From: Histomonas meleagridis
Lineage: Eukaryota > Parabasalia > Tritrichomonadida > Dientamoebidae
DNA length: 64,000 bases
Assembly (NCBI GenBank): GCA_020186115.1
Contig: WSYJ01000186.1
Coordinates: 1,781,501 to 1,845,500 of the forward strand
Direction of reading: 5' to 3'
A model generated the notes under the pieces. It did no database searches, was not told where the DNA came from, and worked only from the letters and a program-made list of their open reading frames with translations. This document shows positions 9,132-20,300 of the stretch, piece by piece. The stretch's first letter is position 1. Each line of letters begins with the position of its first letter. The translations under genes and the position numbers were made by a program.

Positions 9132-12100
9132 CTAACTTATGTTAAAAATAGTATTTGCATCTATATGAGCAATAACTGTTTCGTAATTGAGTAAACTAGT
9201 TTGAAATTCTTGAATTTCCTCATCTGTCAAAATTAATTTTGGATCTTTCATCAAATACCTACATGCATATTTAATTGAAGCCATGCATCTTGGGCCATAA
9301 TCTTCAAAATTATAATCCTTGGCATGAACTGGTAAATATTTTATTTGTGTATTATTATTTAAATCATTTATTCGCCTATTTACTTGATACATTTCTTTCT
9401 TAAATCCTTTTTTAGATACCAGATTTATCTCAAAATGACTTCCAGAAAGTAAAATTACATTTAATGATTGAGTGTTTTCTGGTGTTATTTGGATTTGTTC
9501 TTCTTCAATTATTGATGTAATGAATATCGTTTCTTCTGATTCTTGTCTTCTTATTTCTTCAATTCTTAAAATATCATTTTGTTGAACATTTTTCACATAT
9601 AAAAAGCTGACTGTTTCAGGAAGTGTTGTTGTTACATTATCGCTATGACGCAAAAATCTTTTCATTAATTTAGGAACATTAATTGAGTGATAAAGTTTTA
9701 TATTACTTTGATCATTTTGTTTAATTTTTATTCCTGTTAATGCTTGGAAAAGTAAATGTGAATCATGATTAGGTTGTTCATAATATATAAATAATATATT
9801 CCCTTTTTCTATACGTGAAGGAATTTTGTTTAATGTGATTATTTTTGGATTTATTTCTTCAATGTTTCTTTCCCAAATATATGGATATATAGTTGTCGCT
9901 AATGTATCAACAATTTTCTTTTGTTCTCTTCTAAGTAAATAAGCTTTGATCTGCATACCAAGAACATATCCAAAAGAAGTTAATAATGAGGCAGCAGTAC
10001 CAACAACTGGAATAAATGCAACTGCAAATGCTACAGAACCTACACCTGCAGTCATTACCCATTTTTTACTTTGTAAGAAATTTCCTTCTTTCATAATTTT
10101 TCCCCATTCAGGGTTACGATATTTTACATATGAAAGTAAATCACGATATATCTCCCAGTAAAATTGGTAAAAATCATTAAATGGAATTTTGTCCTCCCCA
10201 AGAATATAAGGTAATACATATTCTGTTGTTACATCTACAATAGTTTTAATGTTCATTAAAATTATATCAACATCATAGGAACCATTAATTCCAGAATGGA
10301 TAAAATCCAAAATAACGAAACTTAAGAGTAAACAACAATTGCAACAATGCTTTAGGGCTGAATTAAGAGTATTTGGAATTTTATCATGTTCAAAATTAAG
10401 AATTGCATCTAACCAATTTACATATTGTGGAAAAAATAATCCTTTGATAGCATTTTTCAAAGAATTTATATAAAGGTCTTGATTATAATTCATAAATTTA
10501 ATCGAGTCTAACATATAATATAATGATTGATACACTGAGTTAATATAACCAGGGAGATTTTTTACATTATTACCAAGCGGAAGTGGATATAATGAATCAT
10601 ATGCATAAAGTTCCTTTGCAATGTTATGCTCATTCATCCATTGCTCTGAAAAACCCCGGACATGATGTTGATATTCATCTGGATTTGGTACATCTAAAAC
10701 ATTTTCTAAATCTTTCCACCCTTTCACAAGAAAATAAACTTTTGAAAATGGAATTTTTTTTGAAAGTTGTGCTCGTCGAATTGTAGTTAATATAGTTTGT
10801 ATGTCTCCAACTTCAACATTTGATTCACAAATCGTAAGACAAATTGTAGAAATTGATGTAAATAATGCATTAACTTTATCTAAAATTGGTTTAAGTTCTT
10901 CTTCATATCTTTTATCACCAATTCCTTGTGAATCAATAAAGAACAAAGCTGTGTCTGGATTAACATTAAGCGAATTACATTTTTCTTGAAGTTCCACATA
11001 ATCGGTACCTAATCTTTCAATTAAATCAGAAACATAATATGGGCCATCAATTAAAATACCTTGCGTTTGACTCCGAACACCTTTCCCTGCATAAAATGCT
11101 GCATTCCCTGTGAGTGTTTTTAAATATGTCGATTTCCCTGATTGATATGGTCCAAAAAGCATTACTAATACAATAGGTCGATCTCCTGCTTTTCGAATAA
11201 CGGCTTCAAATTCATTGATTTTAATCGGAATCTTCACTTCATTTCGTTCTGGAAATGGAACTCCTTCTTGAGAAAATAATGGCGTTGGTATGACAAAATT
11301 ATTTAATGGACATATTTCTGAATCTAATAACAAATTTTTATATTCATCAACTATTGCTATATTAATACCTCGAAATCTTCGATCTGTATATGCAGCAATA
11401 ATATTATTTGATATAGTTTGAAACGTTGGTCTATTATTCGGATCTTTTGAAAGACATTCACGAATTATTGTTGCATAAGCTTGTGGAATTTGTAATGGCA
11501 TTTCTGGTAAAACACCATTGGTTAAATTTTCTTGAATTTTATCCGGTGTTAAACCTTGATATGGTTGATGGCCTGTAAAAATTTCATACATAAGCAAACC
11601 AAATGCATATACATCAGTCTCCTTTGTATATTCATTTCCATTTATGATTTCTGGTGCTTCAATTGATATATCCATAGAATTTGCAAAACCTGAGATAATT
11701 GGATGAAATTGTTCTCCAATATAAATATTTTTGGCTGTAAGATGGCGGTGAATAATTTCCTTTTGATGTAGATATTGCATTCCAAATGAGATGCCAATAA
11801 TTACTATGATTTTTGAAGTAAGATTAAAATTGATATTGGTTGTATTACCAGCTTGAATTATGTTACTTATTGTTCCTTTTTCATAAAATGGTGTAATAAG
11901 TGTTGCTTCTTCGTGATTCTTTCCGAGATAAAGTCCAACAACCGATTGAACTGTTGGATATGCAACTGAACATAATTCCTTGAATTCATCAACAAGGGAT
12001 TTTTGTGCATTTAAGCTTTTTGACTTTTTCATTACTACTTGTTGACCTGTGTATTTAATCATTCCAATGCTAATATCATAATAATCTGTACTAGCTTGAG

Positions 12101-12173
12101 AAGAATTAATCTGGAATAAATCAAGGTTGTCAAACAGACGTTCTTTTTCAACCTTTGTAAAGTCGGACTCCAT
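9132..12173 (-). CDS. TKL-like pseudokinase fused to a dynamin/GBP-like GTPase
   Basis: 1013 residues. Residues ~20-270 are a protein-kinase fold: QVVMKKSK supplies the beta-3 Lys, EAPEIINGNEYTKETDVYAF and LMYEIFTGHQPY match the C-lobe, and RPTF closes it. The catalytic HRD is HRH (IIHRHLTAKN) and the DFG is SGFA, so it is probably catalytically dead. From about residue 335 a GTPase begins: P-loop GPYQSGKST near 340, DSQGIGD as the G3/Walker B motif, and KGWKD where NKxD is expected. A glycine/alanine-rich hydrophobic pair near residues 704-737 could be a membrane hairpin. The order kinase then large GTPase is unusual. The GTPase could belong to the dynamin, GBP or another P-loop family. The ATG at 12171-12173 is preceded by GTAACGGTCAC 34 bp upstream. 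Confidence 0.7.
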   Translation of the reverse strand: MESDFTKVEKERLFDNLDLFQINSSQASTDYYDISIGMIKYTGQQVVMKKSKSLNAQKSLVDEFKELCSVAYPTVQSVVGLYLGKNHEEATLITPFYEKGTISNIIQAGNTTNINFNLTSKIIVIIGISFGMQYLHQKEIIHRHLTAKNIYIGEQFHPIISGFANSMDISIEAPEIINGNEYTKETDVYAFGLLMYEIFTGHQPYQGLTPDKIQENLTNGVLPEMPLQIPQAYATIIRECLSKDPNNRPTFQTISNNIIAAYTDRRFRGINIAIVDEYKNLLLDSEICPLNNFVIPTPLFSQEGVPFPERNEVKIPIKINEFEAVIRKAGDRPIVLVMLFGPYQSGKSTYLKTLTGNAAFYAGKGVRSQTQGILIDGPYYVSDLIERLGTDYVELQEKCNSLNVNPDTALFFIDSQGIGDKRYEEELKPILDKVNALFTSISTICLTICESNVEVGDIQTILTTIRRAQLSKKIPFSKVYFLVKGWKDLENVLDVPNPDEYQHHVRGFSEQWMNEHNIAKELYAYDSLYPLPLGNNVKNLPGYINSVYQSLYYMLDSIKFMNYNQDLYINSLKNAIKGLFFPQYVNWLDAILNFEHDKIPNTLNSALKHCCNCCLLLSFVILDFIHSGINGSYDVDIILMNIKTIVDVTTEYVLPYILGEDKIPFNDFYQFYWEIYRDLLSYVKYRNPEWGKIMKEGNFLQSKKWVMTAGVGSVAFAVAFIPVVGTAASLLTSFGYVLGMQIKAYLLRREQKKIVDTLATTIYPYIWERNIEEINPKIITLNKIPSRIEKGNILFIYYEQPNHDSHLLFQALTGIKIKQNDQSNIKLYHSINVPKLMKRFLRHSDNVTTTLPETVSFLYVKNVQQNDILRIEEIRRQESEETIFITSIIEEEQIQITPENTQSLNVILLSGSHFEINLVSKKGFKKEMYQVNRRINDLNNNTQIKYLPVHAKDYNFEDYGPRCMASIKYACRYLMKDPKLILTDEEIQEFQTSLLNYETVIAHIDANTIFNIS

Positions 12174-12718
12174 ATTTAATGGAAAAACCCATTTGGCATA
12201 TTTTGGTGACCGTTACAGAACTCTGTCTTTTGCCCTTCATAATGCTGATAATTTCATTTGTTTTGTACTGGTTAATCAACTTTGTTACCATTTAATGGAA
12301 ATTTGCTGAAAATAGGTAGATTTAAAAAATATGGTCAAAAAAATTCATATTTATAAATATGAAGCAAAAGTACGAGTTTATATATTTAAAAAAGATTATA
12401 TTTTTATTAAAAAATTGGGATATAATTTGTTCTTTAACTTTTTCAAAATCGAAAAATTAAGAAATTTAATATTAATAAATTTCCCCATTTCCTGCATTAC
12501 TAAAAAATTTACTTAGGGAAATTATAATTTTCATCTTATATGATATGTTCGGGAAAATGAAACAACAGCACAATTTTAATCAAAGAAAAAAACTTTGTTC
12601 TAGCTTGGGACTTAGTCACTTTTAGCCGGAAATATGTCATATTAAATTTATTCAATTTTTTATGCACGATAAATCTTCATAAAATCAAAAGTTTAGTCTT
12701 CAAATTTAACGTTCATTT
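12174..12718. promoter_or_regulatory. Divergent intergenic region with a Myb-core-like motif
   Basis: 545 bp between two divergent genes. TGACCGTTAC at 12207-12216 (AACGGT on the minus strand) lies just upstream of the pseudokinase-GTPase start. TCACTTTTAGCCGG lies near 12620, before the LENG8-like gene. Only spurious short frames occur otherwise. Promoter function is inferred. Confidence 0.35.
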
Positions 12719-14188
12719 ATGGATTTCGATCCCATAATTGCATATGTTCCAAAAACAAAAAGGTCGAAAAATGCCTCTGTTGCAAGTATTTTTTCAACAA
12801 AAAAAGCAACTCCAGTAAAACCCAAATTTGATTCAGCAATTCCAGTACAATTTTTACAAAAAGTAAATTTTATGGAAAAATATCCAGAATCACTTAAAAA
12901 ATTTATTACCCGATGCTTCCACAATTGTGACACTGAGCAGTCAAAAGCGTTGGTTTCTTCACGTTTACTTAATAAAATCAATGCTGTTTCTGCCCAAGGA
13001 ATGATAAACCTGCACAACTGGAACAATGAGCAACTTGTAACTTCGGTTGAAAAGCCTAAGCCCAAGCTTGCTTTTTCTTCGAATTTTATACAAAATCAGA
13101 TAAGTCCAAAACCTCAACCTCAAAAACAACAGCCTCCTGCTAAGAGTAATAATCCAATTGCTCCTGTTAAAATTAACAAAACCCAAACAAATACTTTTTC
13201 ATCTGGATTGGCAGCATTTTCCCCTGCGCAGAAAAGCATTGAAATCCCAACCAAAAAGCCATTGCTTATTTCTTCGTCATGGGTTAATTTACCAATCCAA
13301 AATAATTTATCAACACATAATTCACAGCCTGCACAAACATCTAAGAAATTGTCCAAAGCTGCTAAAAAGAAAGCATTGAAGCAAAGTAAAACTGATAAAT
13401 TTTTAATTTCTAACTCACAGATAGAAAATAATAATATTTTCTTCCCATATGATTCTAACAACAAGGGGAATAAGCCAATTGTTGGAACCTCTAAAGCCCT
13501 TGAAAAGCCTTATTTCCGACTTGCTGGTGAAACCTTACCTGATGCATCAGAATTTCGACCATTAGAAGTTCTTAAGAAGAGTTTGAAGTATTGCATTAAA
13601 AAGTACGAGAAAAGTAATGATTATGAATACATAAGTGAACAGCTTCGAAGCATTCGTCAAGATTTATTAGTACAACATATTGAAGATCCATTTTGCGTTG
13701 AAGTATATGAAATACATTCTGTTCTTTCCATTGAGCACAAGGATTGGGGGAATTTCAACCAATCAATGACATCTCTCGAAACCTTGTATCAAATGGGCTA
13801 TGGCACTTTTGAGCACGTTTGTGAATTTTACGGTTATAGAATACTTTACTTGATCGGCGTTGATGACATTAACGGTCTCTATTCATTTCTACCAAAAATT
13901 CCTGACAATGTGATGAAAAGCAAAGAAATCCAATTTGCACTTAATGTTTGGAAGTTTGCATCATGTGGTGAATGGTGTTCTTTTTTCAAAATGATGAATG
14001 AAGCATCACCAATTTGCTCAAATGTGATGTCCATTAAGGCAGATTCAATTCGATTTCTAGCATTATCATCATCATTTAAGGGATATAGAAAAATAACTTT
14101 GAGAGGATATCGTCAATTACTTTACTTAGATTCAGATGAAAGCACAAGAAAATATCTTGCGGACAAAGAAATTACAATTCCTGAGTAG
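12719..14188 (+). CDS. LENG8/Thp3-like SAC3/GANP-domain protein
   Basis: 489 residues. The first ~240 are low-complexity, rich in Lys, Gln, Pro and Ser, with a basic stretch (SKAAKKKALKQ). The rest matches the LENG8/Thp3 branch of the SAC3/GANP/THP3 family: IVGTSKALEKPYFRLAGE, FRPLEVLKKSLKYC, YEYISEQLRSIRQDLLVQHI, FCVEVYEIHSVLSIEHKDW and FNQSMTSLETLYQMG. Family members are PCI-type scaffolds in the nucleus; Thp3 with Csn12 acts in transcription elongation and splicing, and GANP in mRNA export. The likely role is therefore nuclear mRNA metabolism. The length and the disordered N-terminus followed by the SAC3 domain agree with the family. Confidence 0.85.
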   Translation: MDFDPIIAYVPKTKRSKNASVASIFSTKKATPVKPKFDSAIPVQFLQKVNFMEKYPESLKKFITRCFHNCDTEQSKALVSSRLLNKINAVSAQGMINLHNWNNEQLVTSVEKPKPKLAFSSNFIQNQISPKPQPQKQQPPAKSNNPIAPVKINKTQTNTFSSGLAAFSPAQKSIEIPTKKPLLISSSWVNLPIQNNLSTHNSQPAQTSKKLSKAAKKKALKQSKTDKFLISNSQIENNNIFFPYDSNNKGNKPIVGTSKALEKPYFRLAGETLPDASEFRPLEVLKKSLKYCIKKYEKSNDYEYISEQLRSIRQDLLVQHIEDPFCVEVYEIHSVLSIEHKDWGNFNQSMTSLETLYQMGYGTFEHVCEFYGYRILYLIGVDDINGLYSFLPKIPDNVMKSKEIQFALNVWKFASCGEWCSFFKMMNEASPICSNVMSIKADSIRFLALSSSFKGYRKITLRGYRQLLYLDSDESTRKYLADKEITIPE

Positions 14189-14674
14189 TTATCGTTTGTG
14201 ATTATTTGTTTTTTGTGTTTTGTGTTTTGTTTTGTATTTAAAATTTCTTTTTCTTTGACTTTTTTTTGAAGACAGAGATATTTTTCTAATAAATTGTTCC
14301 TTTTTAATTTAATTTTTTTTTAATCAAATACATTTTCAAGATAATATTAAATTTTTTTAATAATAGAATATGATTTTGCTATTCATGAAAAGCTTTATTA
14401 TTAATTTTTTATGGGAGACTCGATAAAAAATTTGAAGAAACTTGGATAAATGAATTTTAAAAATGAAAAGTTTTGTTCTGCTTACTTCATGTTTGAATTC
14501 CAATTCAATTGTGTTAAAAACATTATTGTATCAACAATCTAAAGAATCTCTATAGAAATGTCATTACATATTTATATGAACACTGTGACTTTGTTAAGCA
14601 AATCAATTTCTGCATTTATTTTTTCACTCATTAAAAACAACAATTTACAAATAATATTTACAAAACAAAAACAT
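14189..14674. other. Convergent intergenic region
   Basis: Space between the 3' ends of two convergent genes. It starts with a T/G-rich run (TTTGTGTTTTGTGTTTTG) just after the LENG8-like stop, then is AT-rich. No gene seen. Confidence 0.4.
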
Positions 14675-16600
14675 TTAATCCGGCAATTCTATTTCATCCG
14701 TTGATGTTGTTGATTCATCTTGTTTTTTCTCTCTTTTTATTACGAATGTTGCAATGAGCATTATATACGTCACTATTTGCACGTAAGTAAAATACGACGT
14801 GAACACCGAAAATGTACTTCCGTAGAACAGACACAAGATTACCCACGCAACAGTTGCCACAATCAATACCAAACCGTTTACACAAAATTCCACATTTTGC
14901 ATCAAACAATGTTCTTTCGATTCGAAGTAAAGTCCGCACAAATTAATCACAGGCAAAACCCACAACAAGTAATAGCACACCATAATCAAATATGAATGTG
15001 CATCGAAATATATATCGCCATCAGCTTTATAACCCCATAACCAAACTAATGCCAAATAATTTTCTATTTTCGTTTCAGCATAAGGGATAAATAAAGTCGC
15101 AATCGCTAAAAATAATATAAATAAATATAAATACAACGGTACTTTCCTTAATCGATTCCATATATATAATGGTCCTAAAATGATTTGCTTAAGTATTGGA
15201 ATATTATTATCATTATTATAAAACATATAATCTTCAAATTCATCAAGTTGCTTCTTTAAGAATATCCATAATGGTATTAGTTTTAATATGGTAATAGTTA
15301 GAAACACAAATCCAAGTGCTACATAGAAATCTTTCGTGTTCGAATTACGTATAATTTCAATGAAAATCGGAGATTTCTTTCCAACATAAAATTCAAATTT
15401 CTTCGTTACGTCACCTGTAACTTTAAGTTTATGTTTCCCATCTTTAATCGTAATATTTAATGAATAAAGTCGTACATTCTTTTTCATTGTCTTTGTCATT
15501 GGTATTTTACCAATTTCTTTCCTATCAATAATTAATGTTAAGTTTAATTCATCTGTAGAAAAGCCAATGATTCGAACAGGAAATGTGTTCTCATTAAAGA
15601 CTTGGAATTTACCAACTTGATGTAATGGAATTGGATAAGAAATCGCTATATTGTTTGTATCAAATGGATTAATTTCATTATAAACAATTGCTCCTTTCTC
15701 AACTGTAATAACTCCTACTGTATCTGTATAACATGTTGAAGTTGAAGTTACTGTTAATGTGTCTTCAATATGATGAGTATAAAACTCTTTTGGATGTATA
15801 TGTCCTGCTAAATAAATGTCCGATTTACTAATGATGGAATGGAAACTTTCACCATTCGATGCAGATCGTCCCCATAATGAACCAACTGGAAAATGCGAAA
15901 TTATTATATTTGTTGCATTATCCATAAAGCTCTTTTGAAGAGAATCAACATCGGATTGAAGTAAAATTGGTATTGAGCCAAATGGTCCAGTTGGATATGG
16001 GAAATGTAATCCGGTAAATGATATAAAATTAAGTTTACCGACGTTTGAATTAAGTAAATAATTTGTCCCTGAAATTCGTAAATCGGAATTAAGTGAAAAT
16101 TGTCTGTAATAATTTTGTGGGGAATCATCATCTGATATTCCAAAATAATCATGATTGCCTGGATATTCAAGAATAATTCTGCCTTCTTTAATTAGACCGG
16201 AATCATAACGTGAATTATTGTACAAAACCCAATTTTGAAGATTAGGTCCATGTTTTTGAATAAAAGATCCTTCATCAGTACCATCAGTAATATCACCTGC
16301 AACAATTACAAGTGGCGGTCTGATCTTTTTTGAAACGTTACCAAAAATATTTTTAACTTTTTCAACATTAGATGGACTCTTTTGTGTGAAATGTGTATCA
16401 GACATTTGGACAAAATAAAATGGTTCTTCAGTGAAAGGTTCTGTACGATTATTAGAAATTATATTTCCGACTGTTGAATATTTTGTTACCAAAAATGCAA
16501 CGAGTAAACAGAATAAAATGAAGATAAGGTTAAAGTAATGGGAGAAGAAGTATGGTAAACGTCGTACATGAAATTGTTTTTCTTCTACGACCTCATCCAT
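14675..16600 (-). CDS. TMEM62-like membrane-anchored calcineurin-type phosphoesterase
   Basis: 641 residues from the ATG at 16598-16600; the open frame extends upstream but has no earlier ATG. One N-terminal membrane segment (FFSHYFNLIFILFCLLVAFL) precedes a metallophosphoesterase domain with all metal motifs: QMSDTHF, VAGDITDG, YPGNHDYFG, ISHFPVG and LAGHIHPKEF. A beta-rich region follows, then about five further membrane segments and an acidic tail (STTSTDEIELPD). This arrangement matches TMEM62, a eukaryotic endomembrane protein of poorly known function. Complete metal ligands predict activity, with the catalytic domain on the lumenal or outer side. Confidence 0.85.
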   Translation of the reverse strand: MDEVVEEKQFHVRRLPYFFSHYFNLIFILFCLLVAFLVTKYSTVGNIISNNRTEPFTEEPFYFVQMSDTHFTQKSPSNVEKVKNIFGNVSKKIRPPLVIVAGDITDGTDEGSFIQKHGPNLQNWVLYNNSRYDSGLIKEGRIILEYPGNHDYFGISDDDSPQNYYRQFSLNSDLRISGTNYLLNSNVGKLNFISFTGLHFPYPTGPFGSIPILLQSDVDSLQKSFMDNATNIIISHFPVGSLWGRSASNGESFHSIISKSDIYLAGHIHPKEFYTHHIEDTLTVTSTSTCYTDTVGVITVEKGAIVYNEINPFDTNNIAISYPIPLHQVGKFQVFNENTFPVRIIGFSTDELNLTLIIDRKEIGKIPMTKTMKKNVRLYSLNITIKDGKHKLKVTGDVTKKFEFYVGKKSPIFIEIIRNSNTKDFYVALGFVFLTITILKLIPLWIFLKKQLDEFEDYMFYNNDNNIPILKQIILGPLYIWNRLRKVPLYLYLFILFLAIATLFIPYAETKIENYLALVWLWGYKADGDIYFDAHSYLIMVCYYLLWVLPVINLCGLYFESKEHCLMQNVEFCVNGLVLIVATVAWVILCLFYGSTFSVFTSYFTYVQIVTYIMLIATFVIKREKKQDESTTSTDEIELPD

Positions 16601-17337
16601 TTCCTGCAAATTTGAAATATGAATGCACGATCGCACAAGAATTTGTGCCTGTAACTTTTTCAAAAAATTGTAAAAGAGAACAATTTTTGATTCAAAATTC
16701 AAAATCGATTTTAAATGAATTGAAAAATCTAAGTTAACCCATCAAAACTTTGAATTTTGTGAGAACTTATGATAACACTCCGATCAGCATAATACACGAT
16801 AGATAAAATTGTGAATAAATATTTTGCCACATGAAGAATTTACATCAAAATAATAAATATATAATGTATTTCACATTACATTAAATTAATAATATATAAC
16901 AAGTAATAGTGAATTTAATTTTATTAGTATATTATAAATTAGTAATATGGTTGATGGATTATGATACGTTTTGTTCCCAAAATTTTGTATTGTTCTGTAG
17001 TTGTCAATGACGATACAACCATTTTATTTCAATTTACTCTGTCATAAATCTGGAACGTGAGTGTCGCGGTTTTTTTAACCCAAACCGATAATTCTTCCAT
17101 TTTCACAAAAACTCCCAATCAAATTCAAAAAATTTTGCCAAATGACAAATGACACGCTCAAAAGTATTCCTGAAATCAAACTCGAATTATCTAGTTTCAT
17201 ATATAAAACATGAATAAAATACATTAGCGTATTTAAATCGTTGAATATAAATATATATTTCATTTATATTTCTAAAAATAAGAAATCATGATTTGATTAA
17301 TTTTAAAAACTAAAACATAAAAAAGAAATAACACATT
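16601..17337. other. Intergenic region
   Basis: 737 bp, largely AT-rich. A CCGATAATTC patch near 17085 and a GTGTCGCGG patch near 17060 stand out by G+C. No gene or RNA was recognised. Confidence 0.4.
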
Positions 17338-20300
17338 TTACTTTTCATTTGCTGACATCAAAGAAACAATTTCCACTAAAATTGTTTCTCCTTCAATGCT
17401 CATATGTGTTTGGTAATATTCAGCTATTTTCTCCAAATCTTCATTTGATATGTTCAAATTAGGTTTTTGTTTATCCGCAATTAATGAAACATTTGAAATG
17501 AATTGCATTGCATCATGAATCAAAATTCTATTTTTCGAACCTTTTCCATTTGCCACCTTTAACAACTCAATTCTCAAAAGCTTTGATCCCATTTTTAGCC
17601 AATCGTCGATTGCAAATTCATTCCATAATCCTTTGTTCGTCATCAACAAATCGAAAACTTTTTGACAGAAAAATTCAATATGAATTGAATTTTTCAACAA
17701 CACATTCAATGCTTTACATATTCTTTTCATCGATCTTTCGTCGAACCACCCCATATTGAACTTTTTGGAGAAGCATTCAATTAAAGTCATGTAAACCTCC
17801 GCTTTTGAATTATTTACATTCACCAAAATTTTGAATTCATTTATTAACGTATCCAAAGCGTATTTAATTGTAATTTTTTTATATTGGAATATTGTATTAA
17901 TGAAACATTTTATTGCATATTTTTGCTTATCCATATCGAATGAATTTATGATACCTTTTTCTTTCAGCTTGATGAAATAATTAAAAATTTTTTCGACAAA
18001 TTCATCGGAAATTAACATCAATGAATTCAATAAGTTATAAGTTGCAGAGTTACAACATAATTCGTCGTTACTACTTGTTAACGCGATTTTAAAGACGAGG
18101 TCGAGACTTGGCATATATTGTTTTATATACGAAATCACAAAATTTTTGGCTTTAGATCGATTATCAGAATTAATTTCGACATAACTTTGTATGAAAACTG
18201 CAATGACTTTTATCATGTACGAAGTTAATACAGAAAATGTTTGGTTCATTAAATAACTTTGGATTCGCTTTATATAATATTCGAACAAATATGCGGATTT
18301 AAATGTATTCGATGTTTCAGGATATGTATACATTAATTTCCATGAAAGTCTTAATAATATTAATGAGTTCGGATTGCGTGATAACTTTTCTTCATATAAA
18401 AATCGTGAAAATTTCGTTGGCTCTTTAAGATGTTTAACTTTGTGAGTTAAGATATGTTGGAATTCATTCGAATATAATGAGTTTTGTTCGAATATAAATT
18501 TAAATGTGTTCCGGAAGAAATCGGATTGAACATAAGTATCGAAACATGAGTTTGGAATTCTTTTGACAAAACTTATTACTGTTTCTTGTTCAGTTTTCGG
18601 TAAAAGTCCGAATTTAAAGAACGAGAAATTACCTAAAAATGATGAAAATGTTTTTGGCGTATTAAAAAATGATTTAAAAATATTTCGATCCAAAAACGAA
18701 CTTAAGAAATCAAGTAAGAACAAGTTTGGAAGATTAATATCAAATGAACTAAATTGATACGAAAATTTTATATAATCATTTGCATATTTAACAACTTCTT
18801 GTTTTAAGTTTCCTTTAGTTATTAAATGTTTTAACAACAGGAAATATTGTTTCGATACACTACATTCAGCGAAAGTTCGAAAATCGAATTTATATTCCGA
18901 ATAAAGTGATTTCTCATGTTTAATGAAATTTGTATTATAAAGATTAACAATGTTAAATAAACTTAAATAATCAGTCGTTAAGATACAAAATATTTTATAT
19001 ATAGCTTCACGAACACTTTTAATTTTCCAAAAGAACCAATTTTCGATTAAACTTTTTGATATTTTTATTATGATTAATGATAAATCAGATTTAAATTCAT
19101 TACATATATCAGAGAAATAAGTGATAAATAACTCATTAAATTCTCTCGATTGATTCATTATAAGATTAATGAAATTGTTATAACGAATTTGCGTTTGTTG
19201 GTTTTCAACAGATAATATACAAATGAATATTAAACAAAACACTTTATATGAATTTGTTTGGAAGTTATTTATTAAATCAAATGAAATTATATCTTTTTTC
19301 AAGAATTTGATTAACATTTTAGTAAAGTCAACTGCATAAATTTCGGAATTTAAAAATGTGAAAATTGTATTTTTATTATTTATTATTGGTATTATTATAT
19401 CGAAATCATTTGGATATAATGAAATTGTTTCTTGAATTATATTAAATATTATACTTAAATCAATAACTTCAAGTAAACAATTTGACTCTAAAAAGAATTT
19501 TAATAAGTTATTCATACAAGTTAAACATTTATATGAATTAATCTTTTGATATGTTTTAATATATTGATATAAAGGTAAAAACAATTCTTTAAATATTTCA
19601 ATGTTTGATTCGATTTTATCAATTTGAGTATATAATTTATCGAATAATTCATCAATGAAATTATTACAAATTTCTTCATTTTTTGATTTTGATATTGCAT
19701 TTAATATAATATTTATATATTTTTGTTTTGAGTTTTGTGAAACATTTTGACTAAATAATATATTTATAAATAAATCAGATTTAACTAAAAATTTTTCTAA
19801 AATATTTTTATCGTTTTGTATTAAATTATTACATTGATCTAATACAAATGATATAAATATATCATTTTGTATTGATTTTTCAAGAATTTCAAATATATCA
19901 TCGATATTAATTTTAATATCATTTAATAAATTTGTTACAATTCCAGATTTTTCTAATGAGCTTAAAATTAAGTTTTTAATATCATTTTGTAATCTTTCGA
20001 TTAAATTTTCATTAATTTTATATTCATCATCATTATATTTATAATTTTTATTCTTATAAAACAATAAATAAGCTGTAGGACTTTCAGTTGTAGTATTATA
20101 ATAACTATTTGTTTGATTATTATATAAACGAATTGTTTTCTTACCTCCAAATGATTGTTCTTTAACTTCTATAAAACTTTCTCGATTAACAGAACTATCA
20201 TTAAATTTATACCAATTTTTATCATCTGAAATTTCTTTTATATGTGAGAAATAATGTCCTGAAGAAGCACTACCAAGATGTGAAACTATACCAACTAATT

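Noticed and set aside
12706-13464. Minus-strand frames over the LENG8-like gene
   Set aside because: Shadow frames of a well-supported plus-strand gene.
16598-16702. Longer N-terminus for the TMEM62-like protein
   Set aside because: The extension lacks an ATG; the first ATG in frame is at 16600 and fits a membrane protein start.
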